This document shows, piece after piece, positions 1 to 9,703 of a stretch of 40,263 bases of DNA. Below the pieces are notes generated by a model. It saw only the letters and a list, made by a program, of their open reading frames with translations, was not told where the DNA came from and searched no databases. The position numbers were made by a program, and so were the translations under genes. The stretch comes from Micrococcales bacterium 73-13 (GTDB taxonomy: Bacteria; Actinomycetota; Actinomycetes; Actinomycetales; Microbacteriaceae). The stretch is taken from assembly GCA_001898855.1 (NCBI GenBank), contig MKVN01000042.1, positions 1-40,263 of the forward strand, given 5' to 3'. Positions within the stretch are counted from its first letter, which is position 1, and every line of letters begins with the position of its first letter.

Positions 1-1337
1 TCCGCGAGCTGACCGGTGAGGTAGTCCACGAACTTCCGGAAGTCCGGCGCGGTCCGCGCCGCCAGCACGACCTGACCGCCGAGCCGCGACCCGCGCTCGT
101 GCAGCTCGACCTCGTGGCCCGCGCGGGCGGCCCGCACGGCCGCCTCCATGCCGGCCACGCCGCCGCCGACCACGAGCAGCCGCTGCGGCCGCGGCGCGGG
201 GGCGATGCGTCGGCGCCGCTCGTCCGTGGTGTCCGGGTTCGTGGCGCACAGTGCCGTCGCTCCCGGCGTGCCGAACAGGTCGAGGCAGGCCAGGCAGGAG
301 ATGCAGGGGACGATGTCGGCCCGGCGGCCCTCGCGGACCTTCCGCACGTAGTCCGGGTCGGCGTGGAGGCCGCGGCCGATCGACACGAAGTCGAGGCCCT
401 GCGCGAGGACCGACTCGGCCACCTCGGGATCGCTCAGCTTCTGCACGACGCTGACCTTGACCCGGTCGCCGACCGCCTCCTTGATCCGCAGCGCGTTGCT
501 CACGAAGCCGCCGGGCGGATCCCAAGGGCCCTGGAAGGTGATGTGCCTCGCCTCGTACGTCCCGCCGCTCACGTCGATCAGGTCGACCGGCTCCTCCGCG
601 AGCATGGCCGCGAACTCCGCCGCCATCTCGATGTCCACTCCGCCGGGACGGTAGTCGCTGCCGTTCATCCGGTAGAGCAGCGCGATGTCCGGGCCGATCG
701 CCTCGCGGATCCCGCGGACGACGCGCAGCGGGAACTCCGCCCTCCGCCGCAGCGTGCCCCCGAACTCGTCGGTGCGCTGGTTCGTCAGCGGCGACAGGAA
801 CGAGCTGATCAGGTACCCGTGGCAGCCGTGCACCCAGATCGCGTCCGCGCCGGCGGTCGCCGCGCGCCGGGCCGCGCGCACGTGCAGCTCGATCAGGTGC
901 TCGAGCTCCTCGACCGACATCGCCCGCGGGTAGCTCGCGGGGGAGCCGACCATGCAGGGGACCGACGAGGGCGCGACCGGCTGGCGGAAGGCCACGTGCT
1001 GGCGCCCCTGCCGCCCGTTGAACTGGATCTGCACGGCGAGCTTCGCGCCGTGCCGGTGCACGGCCTCGGCCGCTCGGGCGAAGCCGGGGATCAGCTCGTC
1101 GCGGTAGAGGCCGAGGTTCGCCCGATGACCCGTGCCGAGCATCGCGATGTTCGCGCCCTCCACGGAGACCAGCGACGCGCCGCCGGCCGCCCGGGCCTCG
1201 AGGTAGTCCACCCCCCGCTGCGTCAGCGATCCATCCCGGTCCGCGAGCGCCGTGGCGACCGGGGCCTGGATGATCCGGCTGCTCAGCTCCATCGGGCCGA
1301 TCCGGCCCGGAGCGAGCAGCCCGACGGGTTCAGGCAT
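1..1337 (-). CDS. NADH:flavin oxidoreductase, OYE/FadH/TMADH-like (3' end off the window)
   Basis: This is a multidomain flavoprotein of the old yellow enzyme superfamily. 445 residues are visible and the C-terminus lies beyond base 1. The N-terminal barrel carries the family pattern HGCHGYLISSFLSP followed by NQRTDEFGG near residues 170-195. Cys345, Cys348, Cys351 and Cys364 form a CX2CX2CX12C cluster motif. As I recall, this is the spacing of trimethylamine dehydrogenase, whereas E. coli dienoyl-CoA reductase has CX2CX3CX11C. A second dinucleotide-binding fold begins with VVGGGVAGMEAA near residue 395. The family oxidises amines or reduces enoyl compounds using FMN, a 4Fe-4S cluster and FAD/ADP. 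The ATG at 1335-1337 overlaps the stop of the ABC ATPase by 8 bases, so the gene is translationally coupled to the importer and probably processes the imported compound. The substrate is unknown. Confidence 0.9.
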   Translation of the reverse strand, partial: MPEPVGLLAPGRIGPMELSSRIIQAPVATALADRDGSLTQRGVDYLEARAAGGASLVSVEGANIAMLGTGHRANLGLYRDELIPGFARAAEAVHRHGAKLAVQIQFNGRQGRQHVAFRQPVAPSSVPCMVGSPASYPRAMSVEELEHLIELHVRAARRAATAGADAIWVHGCHGYLISSFLSPLTNQRTDEFGGTLRRRAEFPLRVVRGIREAIGPDIALLYRMNGSDYRPGGVDIEMAAEFAAMLAEEPVDLIDVSGGTYEARHITFQGPWDPPGGFVSNALRIKEAVGDRVKVSVVQKLSDPEVAESVLAQGLDFVSIGRGLHADPDYVRKVREGRRADIVPCISCLACLDLFGTPGATALCATNPDTTDERRRRIAPAPRPQRLLVVGGGVAGMEAAVRAARAGHEVELHERGSRLGGQVVLAARTAPDFRKFVDYLTGQLA

Positions 1338-2136
1338 CCACGGCCCCCGCCTCGACCTCGGTCGGGTGCGCGGCCCGGCCGCGCAGGTAGTGGAACGCCT
1401 TCGCCCGCAGCTCGCCGAACTTCGGCAGCGCCTTGGTGGAGAGGTGGTCGCGGGGATACGGCAGGTCGACCTCGAGCACGTCCCGGACGACGCTCGGCCT
1501 GCCGGAGAGCACCACGACGCGGTCCGCGAGATAGATCGACTCGTCGATGTCGTGCGTGACGAAGAGCGTCGTCATGCTGTGCTCGCGGTGCACCCGGATG
1601 ATGAGGTCCTCGAGCTCGGCGCGGGTCTGCGCGTCGACCGAGGCGAACGGCTCGTCCATCAGCATGCACTCGGGGCGGTAGGCGATGGCCCGCGCGATCG
1701 CCACCCGCTGCTGCATGCCGCCGGAGAGCTGCCACGGGTAGGACTTCTTGAAGCCGCCGATGCCGACGGACTCGAGGGCCTCGTCCGCGCGCTGCGTCCG
1801 CTCCCGCCGCGACAGGCCGCGGTTGCGCAGCGGCAGCGAGACGTTCGCCTCGACGGACATCCACGGCAGCAGCGAGACGGTGTAGTTCTGGTACACCATC
1901 GCCAGCCCCTCCGGGGGGCCGACGACCTTCTTGCCGCCGAGCGTGATCTGGCCGTTGGTGGGCGGGAGGATGCCGGAGAGGCACTTGAGCAGCGTCGACT
2001 TGCCGCCGCCCGAGGGCCCGACCACGCAGACGAACTCGCCGGAGCGCACGTTGAAGCTGATGTCCCGGATGGCCTCGACCTGCTGACCGCGGGCGACGTA
2101 GACCTTCTGCAGGTGGTCGACGATGATCTCGGACAT
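1330..2136 (-). CDS. ABC transporter ATP-binding protein, SsuB/TauB (NitT/TauT) family
   Basis: This is the cytoplasmic ATPase that powers the importer formed by the two permeases upstream; 268 aa. Walker A is GPSGGGKST at residues 40-48, with Gly where Cys is more common. The Q-loop Gln is residue 83, the signature LSGGMQQR is 137-144, Walker B is CMLMDEPF with D161/E162, and the switch His is 195. The ATG at 2134-2136 was chosen because a GGAGGGG Shine-Dalgarno lies upstream and the family N-terminus (MSEIIVDHLQK) begins there; a longer reading to 2160 would overlap the permease. The C-terminus overlaps the flavoprotein start by 8 bases. The protein aligns without gaps to the orphan ATPase at 5209-5973. 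Members of this family move sulfonates, taurine, nitrate, thiamine precursors or aromatic acids, and the sequence does not settle which. Confidence 0.93.
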   Translation of the reverse strand: MSEIIVDHLQKVYVARGQQVEAIRDISFNVRSGEFVCVVGPSGGGKSTLLKCLSGILPPTNGQITLGGKKVVGPPEGLAMVYQNYTVSLLPWMSVEANVSLPLRNRGLSRRERTQRADEALESVGIGGFKKSYPWQLSGGMQQRVAIARAIAYRPECMLMDEPFASVDAQTRAELEDLIIRVHREHSMTTLFVTHDIDESIYLADRVVVLSGRPSVVRDVLEVDLPYPRDHLSTKALPKFGELRAKAFHYLRGRAAHPTEVEAGAVDA

Positions 2137-2140
2137 AGGT

Positions 2141-2920
2141 TTACGACCCCTCCAGGACACTGGCGCGCCAGCCTCGGTGCCACGCCAGCACGCGAGTCTC
2201 GACCGCGATGAAGATCAGGTTCACGAGCAGGCCGAGCAGGCCGAGCAGGATGATGCCGGACCACATGTCGATGACCCGGAACGTGTTCTGCGCGAACAGG
2301 ATGAAGAACCCGAGGCCGTCGGTCGTCGAGACCATCTCGCCGTAGACCATGACCAGCAGGGCGACCGCCAGCGAGATCCGCATCCCGACGAAGATCTGCG
2401 GGCTCGCGGCCGGCAGCGTCACCCGGAACAGCCGATCCATCCTGGACAGCCGGTAGGTCTGGGCGAAGTCCTTCTGGGTCGGCTCGATGCCGAGGACGCC
2501 GTCGATCGTGTTCAGCAGCACCGGGAAGAACGCCGCCCACGCGATGTAGGTGACGTTCATCAGGTCGCCGAAGCCGAGCAGGATGATGAAGGCGGACACC
2601 AGCGTCGTCACCGGGATCGACCGCAGGAAGTCGATGGTGGGCCGCAGCGAGCGGTAGACCCACGGGATCGACCCGAGGAAGATGCCGACGATGACGCCGA
2701 CCAGCGACCCGAGGAAGAAGCCGGCGAGGAATCGCCAGACGCTCGGGAGGAACTCGGTCGGCACGCGATCGAACAGCCAGTTCTCCCTGAACGCGTCGAG
2801 GATCGACGACAGCGGCGGGAAGAAGGACGACGAGTACGCCGCGCTGCCGAACCACCAGGCGAGGATGATGAGGATCGGCAGCCAGAGCTGCAGCAGGATG
2901 TTCTTCAGACGCTTGTTCAC
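2141..2920 (-). CDS. ABC transporter permease, TauC/SsuC (NitT/TauT) family
   Basis: This is an inner-membrane permease of 259 aa with the BPD_transp_1 fold. An N-terminal membrane segment (LWLPILIILAWWFGSAAY) is followed by about five more helices. The coupling region that meets the ATPase (the EAA-type loop, seen as EPTQKDFAQTYRLSR with MDRLFRVTLPAASPQIF) is intact. The start is GTG at 2918-2920: its first bases form a GTGA overlap with the TGA of the preceding permease, and an AGAGGGGG ribosome site lies upstream. The gene ends four bases before the ATPase start. With the other permease it probably makes a heterodimeric channel. Confidence 0.92.
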   Translation of the reverse strand: MNKRLKNILLQLWLPILIILAWWFGSAAYSSSFFPPLSSILDAFRENWLFDRVPTEFLPSVWRFLAGFFLGSLVGVIVGIFLGSIPWVYRSLRPTIDFLRSIPVTTLVSAFIILLGFGDLMNVTYIAWAAFFPVLLNTIDGVLGIEPTQKDFAQTYRLSRMDRLFRVTLPAASPQIFVGMRISLAVALLVMVYGEMVSTTDGLGFFILFAQNTFRVIDMWSGIILLGLLGLLVNLIFIAVETRVLAWHRGWRASVLEGS

Positions 2921-3771
2921 GCGGACAGCCCCCTCTGCGAGGCGTGCCACGACATGGTCGCCCGCTCCAGCCAGATGAACCCGTAGGCGATCAGCAGCCC
3001 GAGACCGCCGGTCGCGACGATCCAGGCGTACATCAGATCGACGTTGTTCGCGTTCTGGGCGATGTAGATCTGCGCGCCGACGCCCGGGGTGCCGACGAGC
3101 AGCTCGACGGCGACCGCGACCACCAGCGAGAGCGAGGCGGAGATGCGGATGCCGGTCGCGATGTACGGCATCGCGCCCATGAACTCGACGATGAAGAAGC
3201 GCCGGACCGGGTTGATCCGGTAGGCGCGCGCGGTGTCCCGGGTGACCGGGTCGACGTCCTGCACGCCGTACGCGGTCTGGAACAGCATCGGGAAGAAGAC
3301 GCCGATCGCGATGACGAAGATCTTCAGGTTCATGCCCATGCCGAGGATCAGGATGAACAGCGGCAGCAGCGCGATCGACGGGATGGGGCGCAGGAAGTCG
3401 ATCACGAGCTTGAAGGACAGGTACAGCCAGCGCGTGGTCCCGAGCAGCAGGCCGAACGGCACCGACACCGCGAGCGCGATCACCAGGCCGATCAGCCAGC
3501 CCTGCAGCGTCTGGCCCACGGCGAGCCAGAACGTCGGGGTGATCACGAGCTGCGCGAGCTCCTGGATGACGATGGTGAACGGGGGCAGCGGCGACTGGCT
3601 GAGCGGTCCCCAGCGCGTCAGCCACTCCTGGAAGAGGATCACCACGATCGTGGCGATCACCGGGAGCACCCAGCGAGGCATGCGCCGGGTCCGGATCTTC
3701 ACGGGGAACGTGTTGACGATCTCGGGCTGGTTCGCCCCGCCGCCGCGCCCCGCTGTCTCGACCGAAGTCAT
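2917..3771 (-). CDS. ABC transporter permease, TauC/SsuC (NitT/TauT) family, first gene of the operon
   Basis: This is a membrane permease of 284 aa and the first gene of the minus-strand import operon. A hydrophilic N-terminus of about 45 residues precedes the first helix (VLPVIATIVVILFQEWL). An EAA-type coupling loop (DPVTRDTARAYRINPVRRFF) follows further on. The ATG at 3769-3771 is preceded by GGAGGGAG at a good distance; upstream in-frame codons lack a ribosome site. No substrate-binding protein gene lies beside it within the window. It may lie beyond base 1 or elsewhere in the genome. Confidence 0.92.
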   Translation of the reverse strand: MTSVETAGRGGGANQPEIVNTFPVKIRTRRMPRWVLPVIATIVVILFQEWLTRWGPLSQSPLPPFTIVIQELAQLVITPTFWLAVGQTLQGWLIGLVIALAVSVPFGLLLGTTRWLYLSFKLVIDFLRPIPSIALLPLFILILGMGMNLKIFVIAIGVFFPMLFQTAYGVQDVDPVTRDTARAYRINPVRRFFIVEFMGAMPYIATGIRISASLSLVVAVAVELLVGTPGVGAQIYIAQNANNVDLMYAWIVATGGLGLLIAYGFIWLERATMSWHASQRGLSA

Positions 3772-3822
3772 GGCGCTCCCTCCATTCCCGCACGCTCTCG
3801 GTGGATACGCATTCGGCCTCCG

Positions 3823-3832
3823 TTGGATCCAA
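3823..3832. promoter_or_regulatory. Palindrome TTGGATCCAA, candidate operator in the operon leader
   Basis: This is a perfect 10-base palindrome between the candidate promoter (3912-3941) and the first permease start (3771). Short palindromes of this form are often bound by GntR/FCD regulators of catabolic operons; that link is inference from memory. A bound protein here would block elongation or re-initiation. Confidence 0.35.
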
Positions 3833-3911
3833 TCGCGGTGAACTCCCCCGACGCATCGCGGCCCGCGCTGGCTGCCTCTCGGCATGCGTCCGCATCGAAG
3901 GACTGCCGCCC

Positions 3912-3941
3912 ATCATGCCAAGGGAATTCGTAGAGTGTCAA
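3912..3941 (-). promoter_or_regulatory. Sigma-70-type promoter candidate for the import operon
   Basis: Read on the minus strand, a perfect TTGACA (+ strand 3936-3941) is followed after 18 bases by CATGAT (+ strand 3912-3917). It is one of the few good -35 boxes in the window and lies in an AT-richer patch. Transcription would start near 3905. Confidence 0.5.
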
Positions 3942-3953
3942 CTGATACGTGAA

Positions 3954-3965
3954 GTAAGGCTTTAC
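3954..3965. promoter_or_regulatory. Imperfect palindrome GTAAGGCTTTAC next to the -35 box
   Basis: Ten of the twelve bases match the reverse complement. It sits 12 bases upstream of the TTGACA box of the import operon, where an activator or repressor could bind. No regulator gene is adjacent. Confidence 0.25.
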
Positions 3966-4122
3966 GCTCCTGAATTCGCTCGGCACCGCCCTGCCGGGGA
4001 CGCGCGAAGCGCTCGCGGACCAGCCGCGACGGCGGGCGGGGAACCCGGCCGCGGAGGCCCGAGGACGAGCCATGAGCCGCGCGCGGGACGGCGTGCGGCA
4101 GGCCGCGGGAGCAGGCCCCCGG

Positions 4123-5061
4123 CTATCGGCCGATCACGACGTTGAGGGGCTCCTCGCCCTGCAGCGCACGCCGGACTTGGCGGGCGACGAGCCCCGCCAT
4201 GCGCGGCGGCATGGCGCTGGACCCGGCCCCGGTGTGCGGCGAGACGAGCACGCCCGGGAGCCCCCACAGCGGGTGGCCGGCCGGCAGCGGCTCGGGCTCC
4301 GTGACGTCGAGCGCGGCGCGGATCCGACCGCGGCGGACGTGGTCGACGAGCGCGTCCGTGTCGACGAGCGATCCCCGTCCGACGTTCACCAGCAGCGCAC
4401 CATCCGGGAGCGCCGACAGGAAGGCGTCGTCGACGATGTGGCGGGTCTCGGGACCGCCAGGCAGGGTCAGGACGACCACCTCCGCGCCGCCGATCAGACC
4501 GGGCAGCTCGTCGACGCCGTGCACCCGGATCCCCCGCTCCTCGCGGGCGGAGCTGGCCACCACGACGAGGTCGATCTCGAAAGGCGCCAGTCGGGCGGCG
4601 ACCGCCTTCCCCACCCCGCCGAACCCGAGCAGCAGCACCCGGCGGTCGGCGAGGCTCGGAGCGGAGAACTGGTCCCAGACGCCGGCGCGGGTGTCCAGGG
4701 CCGCCTTGTCGAGCCGGCGCTGGGCGGCGAGCGCGAGCGCGACCGCGAGCTCGGCGGTCGAGGTCTCGTGCACCGAGGCCGCGTTGGCGAACAGCGTGCC
4801 GGGCGCCAGCAGCTCTGCCACGCCGTCGTAGCCGATCGACTGCGCCTGGACCAGACCGACCTCGACGCCGTCGAGCCGACCGAGCGCCTCGGCCATGCCG
4901 ATGTACGGCGGAACCACGATGTCCAGCCGCGGGCAGGGCGCCGGCGCGTCCATCTCCCACAGCACGACCTCGACGCCCTCCGGCACGGATGCCGCGACGT
5001 CATCCGCGAGCTGCCGCGTCGGAACACTCACGCTGAACGGGCGGATGGACGGTTGAGCCAC
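4123..5061 (-). CDS. D-isomer-specific 2-hydroxyacid dehydrogenase family protein
   Basis: This is a cytoplasmic NAD(P)-dependent dehydrogenase of 312 aa that should interconvert a 2-keto acid and its D-2-hydroxy acid. The nucleotide-binding motif is GFGGVG at residues 146-151. The catalytic triad is visible: Arg229 (NVGRGSLVD), Glu255 (DVTEPEP) and His276 (SPHTGAGS). The segment ASVHETSTAELAVALAL at 95-111 is typical of the family. The start is GTG at 5059-5061, six bases after a TAGTAT hexamer, with no ribosome site, so the mRNA is probably leaderless. It is transcribed away from the orphan ATPase and towards the import operon, which has its own promoter. The substrate is not determined; hydroxypyruvate/glyoxylate or an aromatic 2-keto acid are possible. 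Confidence 0.92.
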   Translation of the reverse strand: MAQPSIRPFSVSVPTRQLADDVAASVPEGVEVVLWEMDAPAPCPRLDIVVPPYIGMAEALGRLDGVEVGLVQAQSIGYDGVAELLAPGTLFANAASVHETSTAELAVALALAAQRRLDKAALDTRAGVWDQFSAPSLADRRVLLLGFGGVGKAVAARLAPFEIDLVVVASSAREERGIRVHGVDELPGLIGGAEVVVLTLPGGPETRHIVDDAFLSALPDGALLVNVGRGSLVDTDALVDHVRRGRIRAALDVTEPEPLPAGHPLWGLPGVLVSPHTGAGSSAMPPRMAGLVARQVRRALQGEEPLNVVIGR

Positions 5062-5067
5062 GCTTGG

Positions 5068-5073
5068 ATACTA
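5068..5073 (-). promoter_or_regulatory. -10 hexamer TAGTAT, leaderless start of the hydroxyacid dehydrogenase
   Basis: TAGTAT on the minus strand ends six bases before the GTG at 5061. The only upstream -35-like element is TTGCCC, 19 bases away. Confidence 0.5.
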
Positions 5074-5136
5074 GTGATCCGGGCGGCCGCGAGGGCAAGA
5101 TGTTCAGCCGGGGTGTACTCGGATGCACAGTCGGGG

Positions 5137-5142
5137 TAGGCT
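5137..5142 (+). promoter_or_regulatory. -10 hexamer TAGGCT candidate for the orphan ABC ATPase
   Basis: TAGGCT, the commonest -10 form in this window, lies 66 bases before the ATG at 5209. That gives a leader of about 60 bases with a GGAGG ribosome site. No good -35 box is seen. Confidence 0.35.
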
Positions 5143-5208
5143 GGCCGGACTGACTTTCGGACCGGTGCCGAGTCCCCACTCGGATCCAGCGACTGTACGG
5201 AGGCGTCG

Positions 5209-5973
5209 ATGAAGACACTCGTGGTGGAGAACCTGCAGAAGACCTACGTCTCGGCCAAATCCTCGACGGAGGCGATCAGGAATCTCACCTTCGAGGTCGA
5301 CGACGGGGAGTTCCTCGCGATCGTCGGCCCGTCCGGCTGCGGCAAGACGACGCTGCTCAAGTGCCTGTCCGGCCTGCTCGCGCCGACCTCGGGCAGCGCG
5401 GTGCTCGACGGCGAGCCCATCAAGGAGCCGCCGGAGAAGCTCGCCCTGGTCTTCCAGGAGTACACCCGCTCGCTCATGCCGTGGCTCACCGTGAAGAGCA
5501 ACGTCATCCTCCCGCTGAAGTCGCGCCGCACGCCGAGGGCCGAGCGCGAGCGGATCGCGCAGCAGGCGCTCAAGGCGGTCGAGCTCGACGCGTTCGCCGA
5601 CCACCACCCCTGGCAGCTCTCCGGCGGCATGCAGCAGCGCGTCGCAATCGCCCGCGCGATCGCCTATCAGCCGCGCATCCTCCTGATGGACGAGCCGTTC
5701 GCCTCGGTGGACGCGCAGACCCGGATCGACCTCGAGGACCTGCTGCTCGAGGTGCAGAAGGAGTTCGGGATCACCGTCGTCTTCGTCACGCACGACATCG
5801 AGGAGGCGATCTACCTCGCCGACCGGGTCGCCGTGCTGAGCGCCCGGCCGACCCACATCCGGGAGATCGTCGAGATCGACCTGCCCAAGCCGCGCGACCA
5901 GGTCGCGACCAAGTCGTCCCAGCGGTACGCCGACCTCCGCACCTACGTGACGGAGATGATCCACTCCAGCTGA
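5209..5973 (+). CDS. Orphan ABC transporter ATP-binding protein, SsuB/TauB family
   Basis: This is a second NitT/TauT-type ATPase, 254 aa. Walker A is GPSGCGKTT (40-48), the signature LSGGMQQR is 137-144, Walker B is ILLMDEPF with D161/E162, and the switch His is 195. All motifs stand at the same residue numbers as in the ATPase at 1330-2136, so the two are close paralogues. ATG at 5209 has GGAGG six bases upstream. No permease or binding protein adjoins it: the next gene, ten bases on, is a convergent molybdoenzyme. It may energise the permeases of the nearby operon as an alternative subunit, or serve a transporter elsewhere; both are inference. Confidence 0.92.
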   Translation: MKTLVVENLQKTYVSAKSSTEAIRNLTFEVDDGEFLAIVGPSGCGKTTLLKCLSGLLAPTSGSAVLDGEPIKEPPEKLALVFQEYTRSLMPWLTVKSNVILPLKSRRTPRAERERIAQQALKAVELDAFADHHPWQLSGGMQQRVAIARAIAYQPRILLMDEPFASVDAQTRIDLEDLLLEVQKEFGITVVFVTHDIEEAIYLADRVAVLSARPTHIREIVEIDLPKPRDQVATKSSQRYADLRTYVTEMIHSS

Positions 5974-5982
5974 CCGCCGGCG

Positions 5983-8328
<2,346 letters not shown>

Positions 8329-8370
8329 GCGCCGCTCCTTCCCGGCCCGACGCCGCGGTCCTGTGCGACC

Positions 8371-8376
8371 ATGATA
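8371..8376 (-). promoter_or_regulatory. -10 hexamer TATCAT candidate for the molybdoenzyme gene
   Basis: TATCAT on the minus strand matches TATAAT at five of six bases and lies in the 69-base gap between two divergent starts, both with good ribosome sites. CATGAT at 8370-8375 could serve fdhD on the other strand, so the two promoters may overlap and exclude each other. Confidence 0.35.
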
Positions 8377-8397
8377 CGGAACGGAGGTCACGCCACC

Positions 8398-9234
8398 ATG
8401 TCCGAAGCGGTGGGCTCCGCAGCCGCGCGTCCGACTCGCGTCACGCGCTTCCGGGTCGCCGGCGAGGGCGTCGACGCCGTCGAGCGCGACGACCTGGTCG
8501 CCGCCGAGGAGCCGCTGGAGATCCGCATCGACGGGCAGTCCTGGTCGATCACGATGCGCACGCCCGGCGAGGACCTCGACCTCGTCGCCGGCTTCCTCGT
8601 CGGCGAGGGCGTCGTCACCGAGCGAGGGCACCTCGCGTCGATCGGCCACGTCGCCGACGCGCTGCTCGGGAACACCGTGGACGCCGTGCTCGGACCCGGC
8701 GCCACGCCGCCGGCCGACGCCGCCGCCCGCCACTCGGTGACCACCTCCGCGTGCGGCATCTGCGGCACCGAGTCGATCGACGCGATCGAGAAGCAGGCGC
8801 GCTGGGACCTCGGCGACGACGACTCGGTCGTGCCGGCCGCGGTGCTCGCCCGGCTGCCCGACCGGCTGCGCGCCGCGCAGTCGCTGTTCGACTCGACGGG
8901 CGGCGTGCACGCGGCCGGGCTGTTCACGGCGGCGGGCGACGCGCTCTGCGTCCGGGAGGACGTCGGCCGGCACAACGCGGTCGACAAGGTCGTCGGCTGG
9001 GCGCTGCGCAACGACCTGCTGCCGCTGCGCGGCACCGTGCTCCAGGTCTCCGGGCGGGCGAGCTTCGAGCTGGTGCAGAAGGCGAGGCTCGCCGGCATCC
9101 CGATCCTCGCCGCGGTCGGCGCGCCGTCGTCGCTGTCCCGCGATCTCGCCGAGTCCTCGGGGCTCACGCTCGTCGGCTTCTCCCGGGGCAGCGGCTTCTC
9201 GGCCTATGCGCACCCGCGCCGCATCGCCGCCTGA
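8398..9234 (+). CDS. fdhD: Formate dehydrogenase accessory sulfurtransferase FdhD
   Basis: FdhD carries sulfur from a cysteine desulfurase to the molybdenum cofactor of formate dehydrogenase-type enzymes; 278 aa, cytoplasmic. The conserved block TTSACGIC holds Cys119 and Cys122, the CxxC pair that transfers sulfur. The C-terminal half shows EDVGRHNAVDKVVG and SGRASFELVQKA, both standard for the family. ATG at 8398 has GGAGGT nine bases upstream. It diverges from the FdhF/YdeP-type gene at 5983-8328, its obvious client. Frames reading further upstream are antisense to that gene and were not used. Confidence 0.96.
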   Translation: MSEAVGSAAARPTRVTRFRVAGEGVDAVERDDLVAAEEPLEIRIDGQSWSITMRTPGEDLDLVAGFLVGEGVVTERGHLASIGHVADALLGNTVDAVLGPGATPPADAAARHSVTTSACGICGTESIDAIEKQARWDLGDDDSVVPAAVLARLPDRLRAAQSLFDSTGGVHAAGLFTAAGDALCVREDVGRHNAVDKVVGWALRNDLLPLRGTVLQVSGRASFELVQKARLAGIPILAAVGAPSSLSRDLAESSGLTLVGFSRGSGFSAYAHPRRIAA

Positions 9235-9249
9235 CGCGGACGGTCCGCG
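9235..9249. terminator. Short inverted repeat between convergent fdhD and pterin dehydratase genes
   Basis: CGCGGAC, one base, then GTCCGCG; it starts right after the fdhD stop. As RNA it would form a small five-pair hairpin. There is no T tract, so terminator activity is a guess from position. Confidence 0.3.
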
Positions 9250-9260
9250 ACGGGCCCGGC

Positions 9261-9566
9261 TCAGCCCTCCGGACGGAAGTCGTGCGTCTGCGCGAGCGCG
9301 GTGACGCGCAGCGCGAGCTCGAGGTCCCGGCTGGTCAGGCCGCCGGTGTCGTGCGAGGTGGTGCGCACCGCGACCGAACCGTGACGCAGCTCGACGTCGG
9401 GATGGTGGTCGAGCTCCTCGGCGACCGCCGCGATCTCCCGGACGAAGTCCGCGCCGTCCGTGAAGGAGTCGATCCGGAACGTGATCGACGCGCCGCCCAC
9501 GCCGGCCTTCCAGTCCTCGAGCTCGGGGGTGTCCTGGAACTGCTGTGTCGTGATCGTCTTGCTCAT
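9261..9566 (-). CDS. 4a-hydroxytetrahydrobiopterin dehydratase (PCD/DCoH family)
   Basis: This is a small cytoplasmic enzyme of 101 aa, full family length. It dehydrates pterin-4a-carbinolamine and so recycles tetrahydrobiopterin-type cofactors. The active-site signature EELDHHPDVELRHGSVAV with the later TTSHDTGGLTSRDLELA is complete, including the catalytic His-His-Pro. ATG at 9564-9566 lies seven bases after TAGCGT, with no ribosome site. This is the only probable leaderless start in the window that uses ATG. No aromatic amino acid hydroxylase is in the window. Some actinobacterial members may instead act in molybdopterin metabolism; the neighbouring fdhD makes that worth considering, but it is only inference. 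Confidence 0.93.
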   Translation of the reverse strand: MSKTITTQQFQDTPELEDWKAGVGGASITFRIDSFTDGADFVREIAAVAEELDHHPDVELRHGSVAVRTTSHDTGGLTSRDLELALRVTALAQTHDFRPEG

Positions 9567-9573
9567 AGCGGGG

Positions 9574-9579
9574 ACGCTA
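9574..9579 (-). promoter_or_regulatory. -10 hexamer TAGCGT, leaderless start of the pterin dehydratase
   Basis: TAGCGT on the minus strand ends seven bases before ATG 9566. No -35 box is evident. Confidence 0.45.
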
Positions 9580-9606
9580 GCCGCGGCGCTTCCCGCCGCC
9601 CAGGGG

Positions 9607-9619
9607 CTTGACAGTCAAG
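9607..9619. promoter_or_regulatory. Perfect palindrome CTTGACAGTCAAG, candidate operator
   Basis: Six-base arms around one central base, between the divergent pterin dehydratase and rhodanese genes. It also contains TTGACA (9608-9613), so it could cover a -35 box of the rhodanese gene, although no matching -10 follows at 17 bases. MarR-type operators often have this form (inference). Confidence 0.4.
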
Positions 9620-9703
9620 ATTCGTCACAAACGGGCCGGTCGTGGCGAAGCGGCGAAGAATCGTGATGCGCCGGCACAGCGACGGCGCGGAGAGGCTATC
9701 GAC

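Larger units (their letters stand above)
3772..4122. other. Intergenic region upstream of the import operon
   Basis: No gene is supported in these 351 bases; the open frames that cross them look like no known protein and lack ribosome sites. The part at 3920-3975 is clearly richer in A and T than its surroundings. It holds a good minus-strand promoter candidate, an imperfect palindrome upstream of it and a perfect 10-base palindrome in the leader, listed separately. The implied leader of the permease mRNA is roughly 135 bases. I recognise no riboswitch in it. Confidence 0.7.

Noticed and set aside
3772..4122. Small genes in the gap (for example frames at 3768-4073 or 3801-4145)
   Set aside because: No ribosome sites, no recognisable sequence, and they cross the promoter region of the import operon.
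8329..9213. N-terminal extension of the molybdoenzyme to 1076 residues
   Set aside because: It would run antisense through fdhD. The family N-terminus begins at 8328, after AAGGAGC.
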